A stretch of DNA of 64,000 nucleotides from Euborellia annulipes (Eukaryota; Arthropoda; Insecta; Dermaptera; Anisolabididae): contig JAKCPI010031595.1 in the NCBI GenBank assembly GCA_023213315.1, positions 1 to 64,000 of the forward strand, given 5' to 3'. A program made the position numbers and the translations under genes. Within the stretch, counting starts at the first letter, position 1; the number at the start of each line of letters is the position of its first letter. Positions 10,120 to 20,362 of the stretch are shown here, piece by piece. The notes below the pieces were generated by a model, which saw nothing but the letters and a program-made list of their open reading frames with translations, had not been told where the DNA came from and did no database searches.

Positions 10120-11144
10120 TATGGACCGTTTATTTTGAAAGTGGTGTAAGTCCATTTTCTATTGTTTCGAGAAAATGAAAGGTTTGCATATCTGTTAATT
10201 TAAAAATCTAGGCAAATGATAGGAAATCGGTGAATGTTTCTACTTCTTTATCAGTATCTAATTTAGTTATATAAATTTGTTTTAGGCGAATTTGACTAAA
10301 CTAATATATAATTACATTACTGCAAATGGACTTACACCACTTTCATAATTAGCCAATTGTAAAGATCGTTGAATTTCAATTTTGAAAAATCAAATATTAC
10401 TCAAAATATACTTGATATTAATTCAATATTCTTTACAAATAATGTCACGATATAAAATAGAAGTAGTATTTTTAATTTTAGACGTTAATTACATTGTTAA
10501 AATTACAAGATATTAGTAGTATTTACTTATCCTCTGTATATGGATGGCAGAGTGTTGAAATATTTATGATGTACCGGAAGAAATAACCGCTTGATATCTT
10601 TATATTAATAAGTAACCTAATCTCGTAACCAGTGGCGTCATTTCAACTTTTTCTTGCAGGGGGGCAAACTTTTTTTTTTCAATTTCTCACTTCAATTTTC
10701 TTACAAATAGGTATCTCAAATTTGGCCAAAAGGTATTTAGTTAAATTAATTTTTCAATTTTATACAGTTTCGTAGATATATTTTATTTACGTAGAATAAT
10801 ACCTAGGGAGGAGAGGGGGGGCAAATACCCTTCCCCCCACAAATGACGCCTCTGTTAGTAATTCTTAACAAATCTATAAGCAAATGAACAATAACAGACT
10901 ACTAACAGCCAATCATCTGCTAAGCTACCTACCTCAAATTGTACTTACACCACTTTTATAATCAACGATTATGCAACTTCTTTTACCGACCAATTTTCAA
11001 TTGAACAAAACATGAAAATTTTTTAAGGAATTTACCACTAGCTAGTTATACATAGAAAATTTACATTAAATTAAGCATAAATATGCGATATCTCAGATTT
11101 TTTAAAAATTGGACTTACACCACTTTCAAAATAAACGGTCCATA
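10120..11144. mobile_element. 1.0-kb inverted-repeat element with internal copies of the terminal motif
   Basis: The outer 35 bases (10120-10154 and 11110-11144) are perfect inverted repeats beginning TATGGACCGTTTATTTTG. The end motif ACTTACACCACTTT recurs internally at about 10329 and 10942 in the same orientation as the right end, a subterminal-repeat layout. No transposase frame is present. A separate hAT-like MITE sits inside at 10630-10854. Confidence 0.8.
10630..10854. mobile_element. hAT-like MITE (CAGTGGCGTCATTT family) nested in a larger element
   Basis: Left end CAGTGGCGTCATTTCAAC and right end CAAATGACGCCTCTG are inverted repeats. The interior has GGGGGGCAAACTTTTTT, AATAGGTATCTCAAATTTGG and a polyC block. 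A second copy lies at 34697-34943. The 8-bp duplication is not convincing here. Confidence 0.7.
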
Positions 11145-12000
11145 TATTAATAAAAATTAAATTCCTACAAAAAAATTCAAGGTGCGGGAAATCTAACAAT
11201 ATGAATTCGAACTCCGGATGTACTAGTAGATAGCCTACTGCAATTCTTTAAATTTAAATTCCCTTCCAGGGAGAGATGAAGCCTCTTACTGTGGGGTTGT
11301 TCCGAATTTGCAAAATTAGTTGACAAAATAAGATGGTAGTCGTAAATAATTCGGGCCGAAAACAAGTCTTGTTTTTATTTCATCTTCTATTTTTCAATAT
11401 TTTTTAACAAAAGCCCCCCCCCCCCCCTGTTTAGGAGCAGCTAACTTCATTTAACCCAGCGTTGCCCTTTCTCGTAATTTGAATCAGGTGTTCTTTGGCA
11501 GATATTTTATAATACTCATCTTTTTTTTTTATCATCGCATTGATATTCATCCATGTGTCTATATTATATTTTATTTTGTGGAGGTTTTTTCAAAAATACA
11601 TTGAGATCAGCAGAAATTTTTTATTTGTATGGTATTAGTATCTCTGAATAAATTCAAACAATTTGTATTAGTAGTTTTTCCTTTTAAGATAGTTTCGTGG
11701 GCTGCTTGTTTGTCGACGCGAATCGCATGAAAGATATAAAGACATGGATGGGCAAAGGAAAAAAAAGAAGGGCCAAGGACGATGAAGAAGTCGAGGAGGT
11801 GTTTTTTTTAGGTCTCCTCGCCAAATTCTCTCTTTCTGTCTGTGTATGATTCGCGGTAAATTTGGCAGCGCGCCATTTTGGCAAATTATAAAAGTATGGA
11901 GGGGCGCTTCATCTCTTTCTAAACTTGACCAAAAGAAATGTTTTGGATTCAATAAAAAAAAATTATATAATTTTTTTTACGAGCTATTTATTGGTCCTCA
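11145..12000. other. Gene-free stretch with a TATA-like motif
   Basis: The only item of note is a TATAAAAG sequence at 11887-11894 in locally GC-richer DNA (11690-11940). No initiator or credible downstream coding exon was found, so it is not called a promoter. Confidence 0.35.
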
Positions 12001-12001
12001 T

Positions 12002-12170
12002 ACTCTCTTATACAATCTCTTTTATTATTGTATGAATATACGAACAAATAGTTAAAAATCTGGTACAGTTGTGTGCTGTGCGACGAGTCACACCAGATTT
12101 TTTAACTATTTGATCATATATATATCGTATATTCATATTATAATATCAATTACCTGTCAAAAAAAAAATG
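12002..12170. repeat. Extended palindrome around a solo family A hairpin
   Basis: The hairpin AATCTGGTACAG ... GTCACACCAGATT is centred near 12080. Its inverted symmetry continues outwards through AAATAGTTAAAAA/TTTTTAACTATTT and a diverged TGAATATACGA/TCGTATATTCA, so the fold is larger than the family A terminus alone. Confidence 0.65.
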
Positions 12171-12949
12171 TATTCTATCTTTTAAAATTTTATATTACTT
12201 TTGAATTATTAAACTCGAAATTTTAATTGTTATAAATTTTAAAGCATTCAAAGTTGTTCTTGTTGAATTATTTCCCTTGCCAATTAACAATTTACATTTT
12301 CTTTTAGAAAATCTAAATAGGAAATCTTCAAACTTTTATTCATCTTCCTTAAATTAATAACAAAGTAAATGCTACATTAAACTTTTCTTCTACTTTCATA
12401 TCTTAAAAATTGTTAAAATATTCCTTAACTTGATTTTAATCTTAAAAAAAAAAAAAAATGGATTTTAATTTCGAATTAAGACAAAATAAGATTTAAATAA
12501 AGGTTCTTTTATATTCAAGCTAATAAAGATTAGAAGTAATTTTCCCTGTATCAAGAATGAAGAGATAAAAGAATATTTTTTTAATATTTACTTTTCAACT
12601 TCAAAATAGAGAAAAAAACTTTTATAATCATTCGAAATTTTTTTAAAACCCAGAAAAATTGATATAAAAATCATGGGCGTGACTAAGGGGGTGCCGGGGG
12701 GGGCTGCCCCCCAGAAGACTCGTGGCCCCCACCAGAAAGCTCCTTGCCCCAAGAAAATTGAGAAATGGGACTTTCCAGGCCCCCCGGAGGATAGCTGGTG
12801 CCATTGCCCCCCAGCGAGGATGGCTGGTCCTATGGCCCACCCCAGCCAAATTCTCTAGCCCATGATAAAAACCCTTGAATTTTTTTATGCTACTCATATG
12901 CTTAAGTATATATTGCTATAATATATTATTTGAAATGTAAAGAAAAAAT

Positions 12950-13370
12950 AAATAGGGAATGACTTGCCCAAAACTTTCTCGTATAGTCTTTTGGAATTAT
13001 ATCTGTGTATGTGTGTGTATGCGTGTGTCTGTGTGTGAATACGATTGCTTAAAAACCAGAGCAGCCAGATCGATGAAATTTGGTATATACTCCTTGCACT
13101 AAAATTGTAGATTTCTATCAACTTTTGGAGTAAATTCGTCACCTGGAAGTAGTATTTTACCTAAAAAGTTTGTTCAAAAATTTTGAAATTTTCAATTCTT
13201 TTGTTATATTATGATAAATTACTCTATTTTAAAAAGTTTTTATTCTTTGATATTTTTTCGAAAACCGAATAGTTTTTGAAATAATCAACGAAGAAAAAGA
13301 CATTTTTCGTTAATTTTGATAAAAATCAAAACAAAATCATACAGGTGTCATCAAAAAAAAAGGTAAATAT
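12950..13370 (+). repeat. Dispersed 410-bp repeat B, copy 1
   Basis: Aligns over its length with 47741-48155: GGAATGACTT, CTTTCTCGTATA, a TGTGTGTGTATG run, GATTGCTTAAAAACCA, GATCGATGAAATTTGGTATA, TCAACTTTTGGAGTAAAT, and the end CATACAGGTGTCAT. No terminal inverted repeats were recognised. Confidence 0.8.
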
Positions 13371-13399
13371 ACACAAATGAATTTGTGAGACAAATGAAA

Positions 13400-14205
13400 A
13401 CCTTTGTCAAAAGCTGTCCATGCACAGTGGTTGCCTATCAATAGGAGGAATTATTCATATAGAGTGGAAATAAGAAAATATGAAGCAAGAATCTTGTTAC
13501 TCTTTATATTTTTTTTATTATCTTAAGAAGGGAAAATGGACGGATAAGAATTATTGTTGACTCAAAGAGTGGGGATAATAGATGGAAGATGGCAGCCAAT
13601 TTGACATATTCCTTGTTTTTTTTTTCTCTCTTTTATGATTGTTAGAAAATAAGTAAATGCAATCTCGACACTTAAATATAATCCATTTAAGTTTTTATTT
13701 GTTAAATAAATAATAAATAAATCTTTGATGCTTTCTAACTTATCTCCTTTAAGAATTAGATTGAAGCTAAAATGAAGACATTTATTTTTTTTTTAACAAG
13801 ATTTAACGAAAAGATATTTGATGTTTTTTTTTCGACTCTGTAAAATGGAAAAGGTATTGAGTCTCTGAAGGAAGTCATCTAACTTAATACGAGTTGTTGT
13901 TTATAATTTAACAACAGATAAACTTGTATCGTTTATGTTGTTTTTCTCTTTATAGTTGGCATCAAAACATTTCACTTTTTAGTTCGTTCTAGTTGAGTCA
14001 ACAAAATTTTCTTATCTTAAAATAAATTTTGAATTTATTTATTTAACTTTGTTTTGTCCCTTTGCTCACAACTCTTCAATTGAATAATGAGAAGATTAAG
14101 TTACGAGCCAACTTGAAACATCTCTACTCCAAAAATTTTATTAAATTCCTCTTTGGATTATTTTATTCCAACATAATACTGTATATAAATAGTTATGCAG
14201 AATTC
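13400..14205. other. No recognised feature
   Basis: AT-rich DNA. Nothing beyond homopolymers and chance open frames was seen. Confidence 0.55.
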
Positions 14206-14208
14206 ACC

Positions 14209-14262
14209 ATAGGATAGAAAAGTCGACACTGACTATAATCAAGAATCGATCTTTTATTGAAA
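14209..14262 (+). repeat. Left-end fragment of the TAGGGATGGAAAAGTCGA MITE
   Basis: TAGGATAGAAAAGTCGACAC and TCAAGAATCGATCTTTTATTG match the left end of the element at 32673-33114. Confidence 0.6.
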
Positions 14263-14599
14263 AAAAAAAAAAAAAATATGTGGACAATCCCTTATCTATA
14301 TATGTTATATATATTTAATAAATTTGGTTTGTTAAATGAAGTCAGGTGAGAATAAATTTAAATATAAACTTTCGAAACCAATCAACTCAAACAAGATTTT
14401 AATTGTTAGTAGGATGAATTACATTGAATCAATTATGATTTTAATTCAATTATCCATGTACAACTAATTTTGTTATATTGTTATTACAAATTTCATTATC
14501 TGCGTTTAACAAAATCATATAAAAAAAAAAAAAAATCTATTAATATCTAACGACAATATCACTTGAAATTCTTTTCAAATTGTACTTCTCCTTAAGTAA

Positions 14600-14930
14600 T
14601 GTGATTTAATCAAATATTCGATATTGATATTTTGATGGAAATACACGTTTTGGGGGTCTCTTGCTCCAAAAAAGATATTCCGCAAAATTACCAGTTCGTA
14701 TGTCTGGATGTAAACAAGAACAAAAATTATAGGTTATGTGAGAAAAAAATATTTGCCCCCCCCCCCCTAGAGCCCTCCCCCTAATGGTCGGATGTTTACC
14801 AAAAGCTTTTCAGTTCTTGGCCTCCACCCCTAGTTTGTGTGCAAAATTTCCAAACAATTGAACAAATAGTTTTTGAGTTTTCGTTGACGAAAAAAATTAC
14901 CACAGACTACACACAGACACAAACACGCAC
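14600..14930 (+). repeat. Diverged family A-like fragment
   Basis: Starts with TTGATATTTTGATGGAAATACACGTTTTG, written here in two parts: TTGATATTTTGATGG and AAATACACGTTTTG. Later it carries a GTTTTTGAGTTTTCGTTGAC block and an ACACACAGACACAAACACGC run. Related to family A in order but poorly conserved. Confidence 0.45.
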
Positions 14931-14949
14931 AGAAAAATTTCTATTTTTT

Positions 14950-15455
14950 TTACTATTACATTAACTTTACCTGTCCAACCTACGGTTGATGAGCAAAGTC
15001 AAAAAGTATTGAGTCAAGAAGATGCATTTCTTTATGACTTATAAAAGATGAAATTAAAATACCTATATTCTTTTTCTTCTTGACTAAATTTTGCATATCA
15101 GCGGCTCTCTAAATATGCAAGCCACACAATCGGATGCCTCATCAAACATAAGCTGAATAATGGATCATGATCAAAGACTTCCCTTGAGAGAAATTGATTG
15201 TTGACGATTTTGTATTTAGGCCTGGTAAATGCCGATCATATGTACAGTGTGGTGGATTCTGTTTGACTTTAGGTAGATGATTTAAAGCAAATGCCTCTCA
15301 CTATATTTTATTTAGGAGAATCCGTGGATTGTTTGAAAATGGCTTCCAAGGAAGGGTTTAGGATTTATTTATTGTTCTTGAGTATTCATACACATTAAAG
15401 CTATCTATACTGCTTATTTATCTAGTTATTATTTATTTAGCTGAAATCTTTCAAA
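14950..15455. other. Low-copy-looking gene-free stretch
   Basis: The 15080-15370 part has mixed composition and no repeat in the window. No coding exon could be supported. Confidence 0.4.
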
Positions 15456-15459
15456 TGAA

Positions 15460-15572
15460 ATGGAATTGGATCCTAATGGGAAAAAATACCATCTCTTGCC
15501 GCCTAGAGTAACTCGGTACTGAATCGTCTTTTAACTGTTTTTCGAGACGCGCACCTTAAGACTGAAAAAAAT
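15460..15572 (+). repeat. Dispersed 110-bp repeat C, copy 1
   Basis: CCATCTCTTGCCGCC, GAGTAACTCGGTACTG, AATCGTCTTTTAACTG and TTTTCGAGACGCGCACCTTA match the reverse complement of 42419-42540. Class unknown. Confidence 0.75.
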
Positions 15573-16076
15573 CAATAATATAAACTTTAAATTCAATATT
15601 AAATCATATAAGATTGATAATATTAATTTAAACTTTTCTTTGGAATACAAATGACGTTTATAATGGTTAAAATATATCTTCATCAGAAAAAAAGAAGAGT
15701 TTTTTATTTTTCAAGTCATTTTATATTTAAGAAACCAATAAATGTTATTTAATGGCTAATATATACTTATTTTATACGAACAAACTATAATAAATTTTCT
15801 ATAATCGGATTTCTTTCATTCGCACTTTGAAAGGAATATTTTATTCTTGATGTAATGGATTTTTGCAAGCGGAGATTTTCTCTTATTGGCCGAATCAACT
15901 TTTGACGTTGATTTAAATTTAAGATGAAATCAAATTCACCTCATATATCAATTTTTCAAATTAAAAAAATAACCTTCCGTTTCGTCTTTTTTTCACATTC
16001 TACATCCTTTGATAAATAATAACATCTAATTTTTTTTCTGCTTGTGTCATTTGTTCAAAAGAAAGTTGATCAACAA

Positions 16077-16800
16077 TTAATCCAGTGATCTCTTCTTCTT
16101 CTTCCGTGGCGCTACAGCCCTTGCAGAGCCTTGGCCTCCCCCACAATGCTTCCCCATTCCGTTCTGCCCATCGCCCATCTTCTCCAGCCACGGACGCCTA
16201 CCCAGTCTTCTCAGATCTTCCCTCACGTCATCCAGCCATCTCTTACGTGGCATTCCTCTGAGGTGTCTTCCGTGAGGTCTTTGGTGGAAGACTTCTTTAA
16301 CACATCGGTCTTCACTCATCCACTCGAGATGTTCTGCCCATCTGATCCTCTCACTTTTCACGAGTGAGGTCTTCATAGAGTTGGTATACCTCAGAGTTAG
16401 TGCATATCCGCCATTCGCCCGGTGGGCCATATATTCTTCGAAGAATTTTTCGCCCCCAGGTATCCAGTAGCTTTCCTTAACTGTCATCACCCATGCTCGC
16501 ATCAATATGTTACCACCGGTCTGAACACAGATTTATACAGGGTCTTTTTGGTTTTCCAGGATATTAGTTTCGATTTGATCAGATAGTGAAGAGAGTATAA
16601 TAACATCTGTCTCCTGCATTGTTCATGTCTTTAATCTTTAGTCCCATTTCATTTTGGCCTGTAATCTGTGATCGCATATATTTAAATGTCTTTACTCTTT
16701 CCAATCTCTAGAGCCGGCATGTTGTCTACTACTGTCTCCGTTCTTTAGTTAAGCATATATTTTGCTTTTTCCTCGTTAATCTTCAGACCAGCTGATATAT
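16077..16800 (-). pseudogene. Decayed LINE (non-LTR retrotransposon) reverse transcriptase, C-terminal part
   Basis: The longest open piece (16505 to 16077, 142 residues) contains RIRWAEHLEWM, HLRGMPRKRWLDDVREDLRRLG and a basic tail. This is the familiar C-terminal region of LINE reverse transcriptases. Upstream on the same strand a frame reading SAGLKINEEKAKYMLN, then a stop, then RTETVVDNMPALEIG corresponds to the region after the catalytic fingers and palm. Stops and frame changes separate the pieces, so it is dead. The 3' end is (GAA)n, at about 16080-16102, typical of LINE clades with microsatellite tails. A SINE-like insertion at 16805-17058 interrupts the upstream side. The endonuclease and catalytic YADD box were not found. 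Confidence 0.85.
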
Positions 16801-16804
16801 TAAC

Positions 16805-17058
16805 ACTTCTTCTTCTTCTGTCCTCGCCTTATACGGGGTCAGCGGACCTCACTTTTCCCTCCAACCAGGCGCATGCGTTTTTGTGAACGGAAGAAATAGA
16901 ACAGGCCGGCTGTTACAATACAATAGAATATAATTTATTGTGTGTTAAAAAGAGGAAGGAAGAGACAGACATACAAAGAACAGGAGAACTGCCTGTCCCA
17001 GCTCGGGCAGCTTGTGGTCGCCATACACGTACCTACAAGATGTGGGCTTCTGAGCGAA
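16805..17058 (-). mobile_element. 254-bp SINE-like retroelement (SINE-5) in the LINE, 14-nt target duplication
   Basis: Flanked by GCTGATATATTAAC at 16791-16804 and 17059-17072. On the minus strand it opens with a GCCCACATCTTG block, then CCGAGCTGGGACAGGCAGT, TGTCTGTCTCTTCCTTCC, CCGGCCTGTTCTATTTCTTC and CCGCTGACCCCGTATAAGGC, and ends in (GAA)n. A second copy lies at 59540-59775 (+). No tRNA boxes are clear, so it could instead be a truncated LINE 3' region. The shared GAA tail suggests the neighbouring LINE type mobilises it. Confidence 0.82.
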
Positions 17059-17457
17059 GCTGATATATTAACTAAACGAAACCAAAATGTGACATTGCAC
17101 ACCCTCGGGATGCATTCATATTTGTTTGCTGGAAGATAGGCAACCCAACTGGGCAGTACATGGGGTATATTTAACCAAATTTGATTACTTTGCTCTATAT
17201 ATGAATCATAGCCTACATATCGGAGGATGTATAAAAAAAAAAGGGAAATGGATGGGAGTGTAAGCAAAAGCATTCATCCTGTTAAAAGCTAAAGGGTTTC
17301 TATGTAAACAAGCCTTGCTAATTATATTTGATTAATTAAAAAAATGCTAATTATATCAACATATCCTTGGCTGAAAAAAATCTTTTGTTTATTTATTTAC
17401 TTCGAGGGTTGAAGGGTAATTATCTCATTTTTAGATTGGCAATGATAGTCTCATTAA

Positions 17458-17690
17458 ATTTCTCTTACCTATTGTGTTAACATATAGAGAGAAAAATATT
17501 GCATTCATGTCAATTTTGATGTCGAGATTTTATTGGAAATACACGTTTAAAATGTAATTCTCATTTTGCCCTAAAAAAAAATTGTTTGAACATATTTTGC
17601 TATGTTTATAAATTTGACATCTTGAATTCTAATGTAGTCCAGGAAACTATACATGTCGACACAAAAAAATTTGGTGCAATCAGTTTCTTA
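17458..17690 (+). repeat. Family A repeat, internally deleted
   Basis: The opening hairpin and the ATTCATGTCAATTTTGATGTC and GGAAATACACGTTT blocks are fused directly to the 3' blocks AATGTAATTCTCATTTTGCC, TTGACATCTTGAATTCTAATG and ACATGTCGACACAAAAAAAT. The middle of about 400 bases is missing. Confidence 0.8.
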
Positions 17691-17714
17691 TTGGCCGAAT
17701 CAACTTTTGACCTT

Positions 17715-18270
17715 CCAAATTTTTTATTTACCCCTTTTTTGTCTTAATTAAATTTCAATATTTATATTATAATCGTTTGAGTTCACGTTCAAATTCATTT
17801 CGTATTACCAATTCTTGATATCCGCTTCAAACAAGGGGATTATTAATATATTCCAGCTGATAATATCCAACAATGTTAACATCAACTATAACGATAATGT
17901 ATTCATCGAAAGTACATATTAATATGTGTCCTTAATTTTTTCGAGTATACTTGTATATTTATAATATCACGAAATTATTCCCATCGATCAAAATTTGAGT
18001 GGTTATATTTTAATAGCTCTTTTGACGATGTGATTGTATTGAATATCATTCAACTCTTTTACAAATTTATTAAATATAATTGGATATTAAAAACATGCAT
18101 AAACATTATGATAATAAAATCAAGAGGACCACAAAATCTGGTAGAAAGTTGATTTAATTTAAATAGTAAATTACAAATACAAGACATCAACTTCAAAAGA
18201 GTGTTATTATTCATATATTTTAATTTGAAAGAAAAAAAAAGATTAATTTCTATTGACTATTGAAATATAG
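17715..18270. other. AT-rich stretch, nothing recognised
   Basis: No repeat, exon or RNA signal was seen, apart from a partial family A terminal hairpin starting at 18275 (ACTGGTGTGACTGTTCGCAC). Confidence 0.5.
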
Positions 18271-18443
18271 CTTCTTGAAAACTGGTGTGACTGTTCGCAC
18301 GGCACATAACTTTCACGTAATTAAAAGTTGTCTTCTCTGCTTGAACCATATTTTTTCTGTTGACATATTTTGGAGTTTAGGCTTTCACAGTTATTATCAT
18401 TAATAAAAGGATTTTGTGGTTGAGTTAGTGGCTGTAGGAATTG

Positions 18444-18787
18444 CAATGTTGGGTAGCGAGGACGCAGCCAAAGAGGTTTTGGACCAAAGAAAAACACCAA
18501 TTCCAATAGAGACATTTCAGCGAAAATTTTATTTTACCATCTTCAGTCGTTCAGGAATTTTTCTGAAATCCCTGAACGACTGAAGATGGCAAAATAAAAT
18601 TTTCGCTGAAATGTCTCTATTGGAATTGGTGTTTTTCTTTGGTCCAAAACCTTTTCAGAAAATTTCAGAAAAATTCCTGAACGACTGAAGATGGTAAAAT
18701 AAAATTTTCGCTGAAATGTCTCTATTGGAATTGGTGTTTTTCTTTGGTCCAAAACCTCTTTGGCTGCGTCCTCGCTACCCAACATTG
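18444..18787. repeat. Foldback with one reverse and two tandem forward hammerhead-like units
   Basis: The left arm (18444-18568) is the reverse complement of the right side (18569-18787), but the right side holds the core unit twice. Each unit has GACTGAAGATGG, AAAATAAAATTTTCGC and GAAATGTCTC, then GGAATTGGTGTTTTTCTTTG. Core halves: CTGAAGA 18580-18586 with GAAAT 18608-18612; 18685-18691 with 18713-18717; reverse copy 18514-18546. The near identity of arms and units implies recent formation. Confidence 0.85.
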
Positions 18788-18873
18788 AAAAGGATTTTGT
18801 TTTCTGTTTAACTCTGGGTTATTTGTAGAAATTACACTGTTTCGGCAACTTATTATGTGGTCTTCTTCAGGTA

Positions 18874-19416
18874 TAGTGAGCGCCACTGATAGCTTTAGCC
18901 CTAAGTGCAGTAGAGTCCCGTTAATCCGACTAATTGGGACCGAGGGTCGTTCGGATTATCGGGAAGTTCGGATTAACCGGAATTGTAAGCTTGAATTAGT
19001 TAATTTTGATAATAAAGTCGTATTTATTACGTAGTAAACCGTGAAACTTATCGGTGATACTAAACTCTAAATAAATATTTCATAATATTTTTTTACGTTT
19101 AATTAAGATAATGTCTAATTTTCATTTATATTCCTCTTAAAAAAAAAAAAAAAATCTTATGCAAAAAGAGTTCGGATTAACCGGAAGTTCGGATTAGCGA
19201 GGTTCGGATTACCGGGACTCTACTGTATATGGTACAATATATGGTAAATGGTAAAATAATTTTAAATTTGAAAAAGCAAAATAAAATCATCTGTACCAGA
19301 TTTTACGTTTTACCTTTTCGGTCATTAAAATTATTTCACTATACATCATATACAGTACTATACCATATACTTAAGGTTAAAGCTATCAGGTGGGGACTTA
19401 ATTGTGCCGCTGACTG
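18874..19416. mobile_element. Mariner-like MITE (CAGTGAGCGCCAC family), interrupted
   Basis: Matches the intact copy at 41152-41377. Left end AGTGAGCGCCACTGATAGC lacks a short segment. The right part has ACCAGATTTTACGTTTTACC, CGGTCATTAAAATTATTTCA, and GGGGACTTAATTGTGCCGC ending CTGACTG followed by TA. Split by the pogo-like MITE. Confidence 0.8.
18908..19225. mobile_element. Pogo/Tigger-like MITE, 318 bp
   Basis: Ends CAGTAGAGTCCCGTTAATCC and GGATTACCGGGACTCTACTG are inverted repeats, with TTCGGATTAACCGGAA words repeated inside. TA follows the right end, but the base pair before the left end is TG. The 'TAATCCGA' end style is that of pogo-type elements. Confidence 0.82.
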
Positions 19417-19564
19417 TAGAATTCAATTAAGATTACAAAGGTTGTTTCATCTGTGTCATTTCAATTGAGATTGTCACACTTTTGTCCTAACTGAATTATA
19501 CCTGAAGAAGGCCACAGAATGAGTGGCCGAAATGTTGACATATATTTAATTTAAGCTAGTATAG

Positions 19565-20345
19565 AATATTTAAATTCAAGCCCCCTTCAAGATTGAATTT
19601 TTGACACGAATTCAATATAAAAAGAGAAATTAAAAATAGATTTACCTAAAAAACTTTAAAAAGACGAGACGGTCCGTGGTTCGAAATGTCATAATCCCGA
19701 GCACAAGTTAGCCGTTCTTAAATGAAAGGGTTTAAAAGATTTAAAGAAAGATAGTGAAAAAAAGGAGAGAGAAGAAAAGCCAAGTGGCTAAATGTCATGG
19801 TGTCTGGCTGTCGTCTTTTTGACATGTTTCCGTTGACGACTCAGGAAAAATAGGGAAAGAGAGAGCAGTCAAACCCCTTCCAAAAAAAAAAAATAAAAAA
19901 GAATTTCTTGGTTCTTATTTCGTTGAAGATTACATCCGCGGGCTGAGATACATCCACTTTTACTCACTTTTCTACGATCTGACGACGTCTACAAATCGTA
20001 CATGAGTTGAGATTAGCAACTCCTCTCCCTTTTCCGTTCGCCCTTCGGATGGTTTCGTATAAAACAGATTGTGTTGCCTTTCCTTAGAGATAAGCTCTAA
20101 GCTAATTGTCTAAAAAAAATTAAATTATTAATTCCATGATAAAAAGAAAATACAGAGAAGAATTGCGAATTTCGTCGTTATTTTTTAATTAAACAATTGA
20201 AATTATTTTATTTATATCTAACAAAGCTGTGAGTGTTATTTATTGGCGAGGCCAATTTATCAAAAAAAGTATTATAAATGAAAGCTTTTCCACCTAGAAA
20301 ATAGGCAACGCTATTTACAGTATTATTATCAAAATAATTATATAT
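19565..20345. other. No recognised feature
   Basis: Mixed composition with purine-rich stretches and no supported exon. A block at 19640-20060 is less repetitive than its surroundings. Confidence 0.45.
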
Positions 20346-20362
20346 TTATTCTCGTAAAGTTG

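Larger units (their letters stand above)
18825..19560. repeat. Foldback with hammerhead-like ends carrying two nested DNA transposons
   Basis: Outer ends: minus strand CTGAAGA ... GAAAC (18839-18870), and plus strand CTGAAGA 19502-19508, perfect helix GGCCAC/GTGGCC, GAAAT 19529-19533. Between them sits a mariner-like MITE (18874-19416), which itself contains a pogo-like MITE (18908-19225). Confidence 0.8.

Noticed and set aside
11668..12055. Overlapping 66-94-codon frames
   Set aside because: Low-complexity, mutually overlapping on both strands, no recognisable motif.
16131..16367. 78-codon plus-strand frame
   Set aside because: Antisense shadow of the LINE reverse transcriptase remnant.
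16935..17273. 112-codon minus-strand frame continuing into the LINE region
   Set aside because: Its left part is SINE-5 sequence and the rest has no reverse transcriptase motif, so it is not added to the LINE pseudogene.
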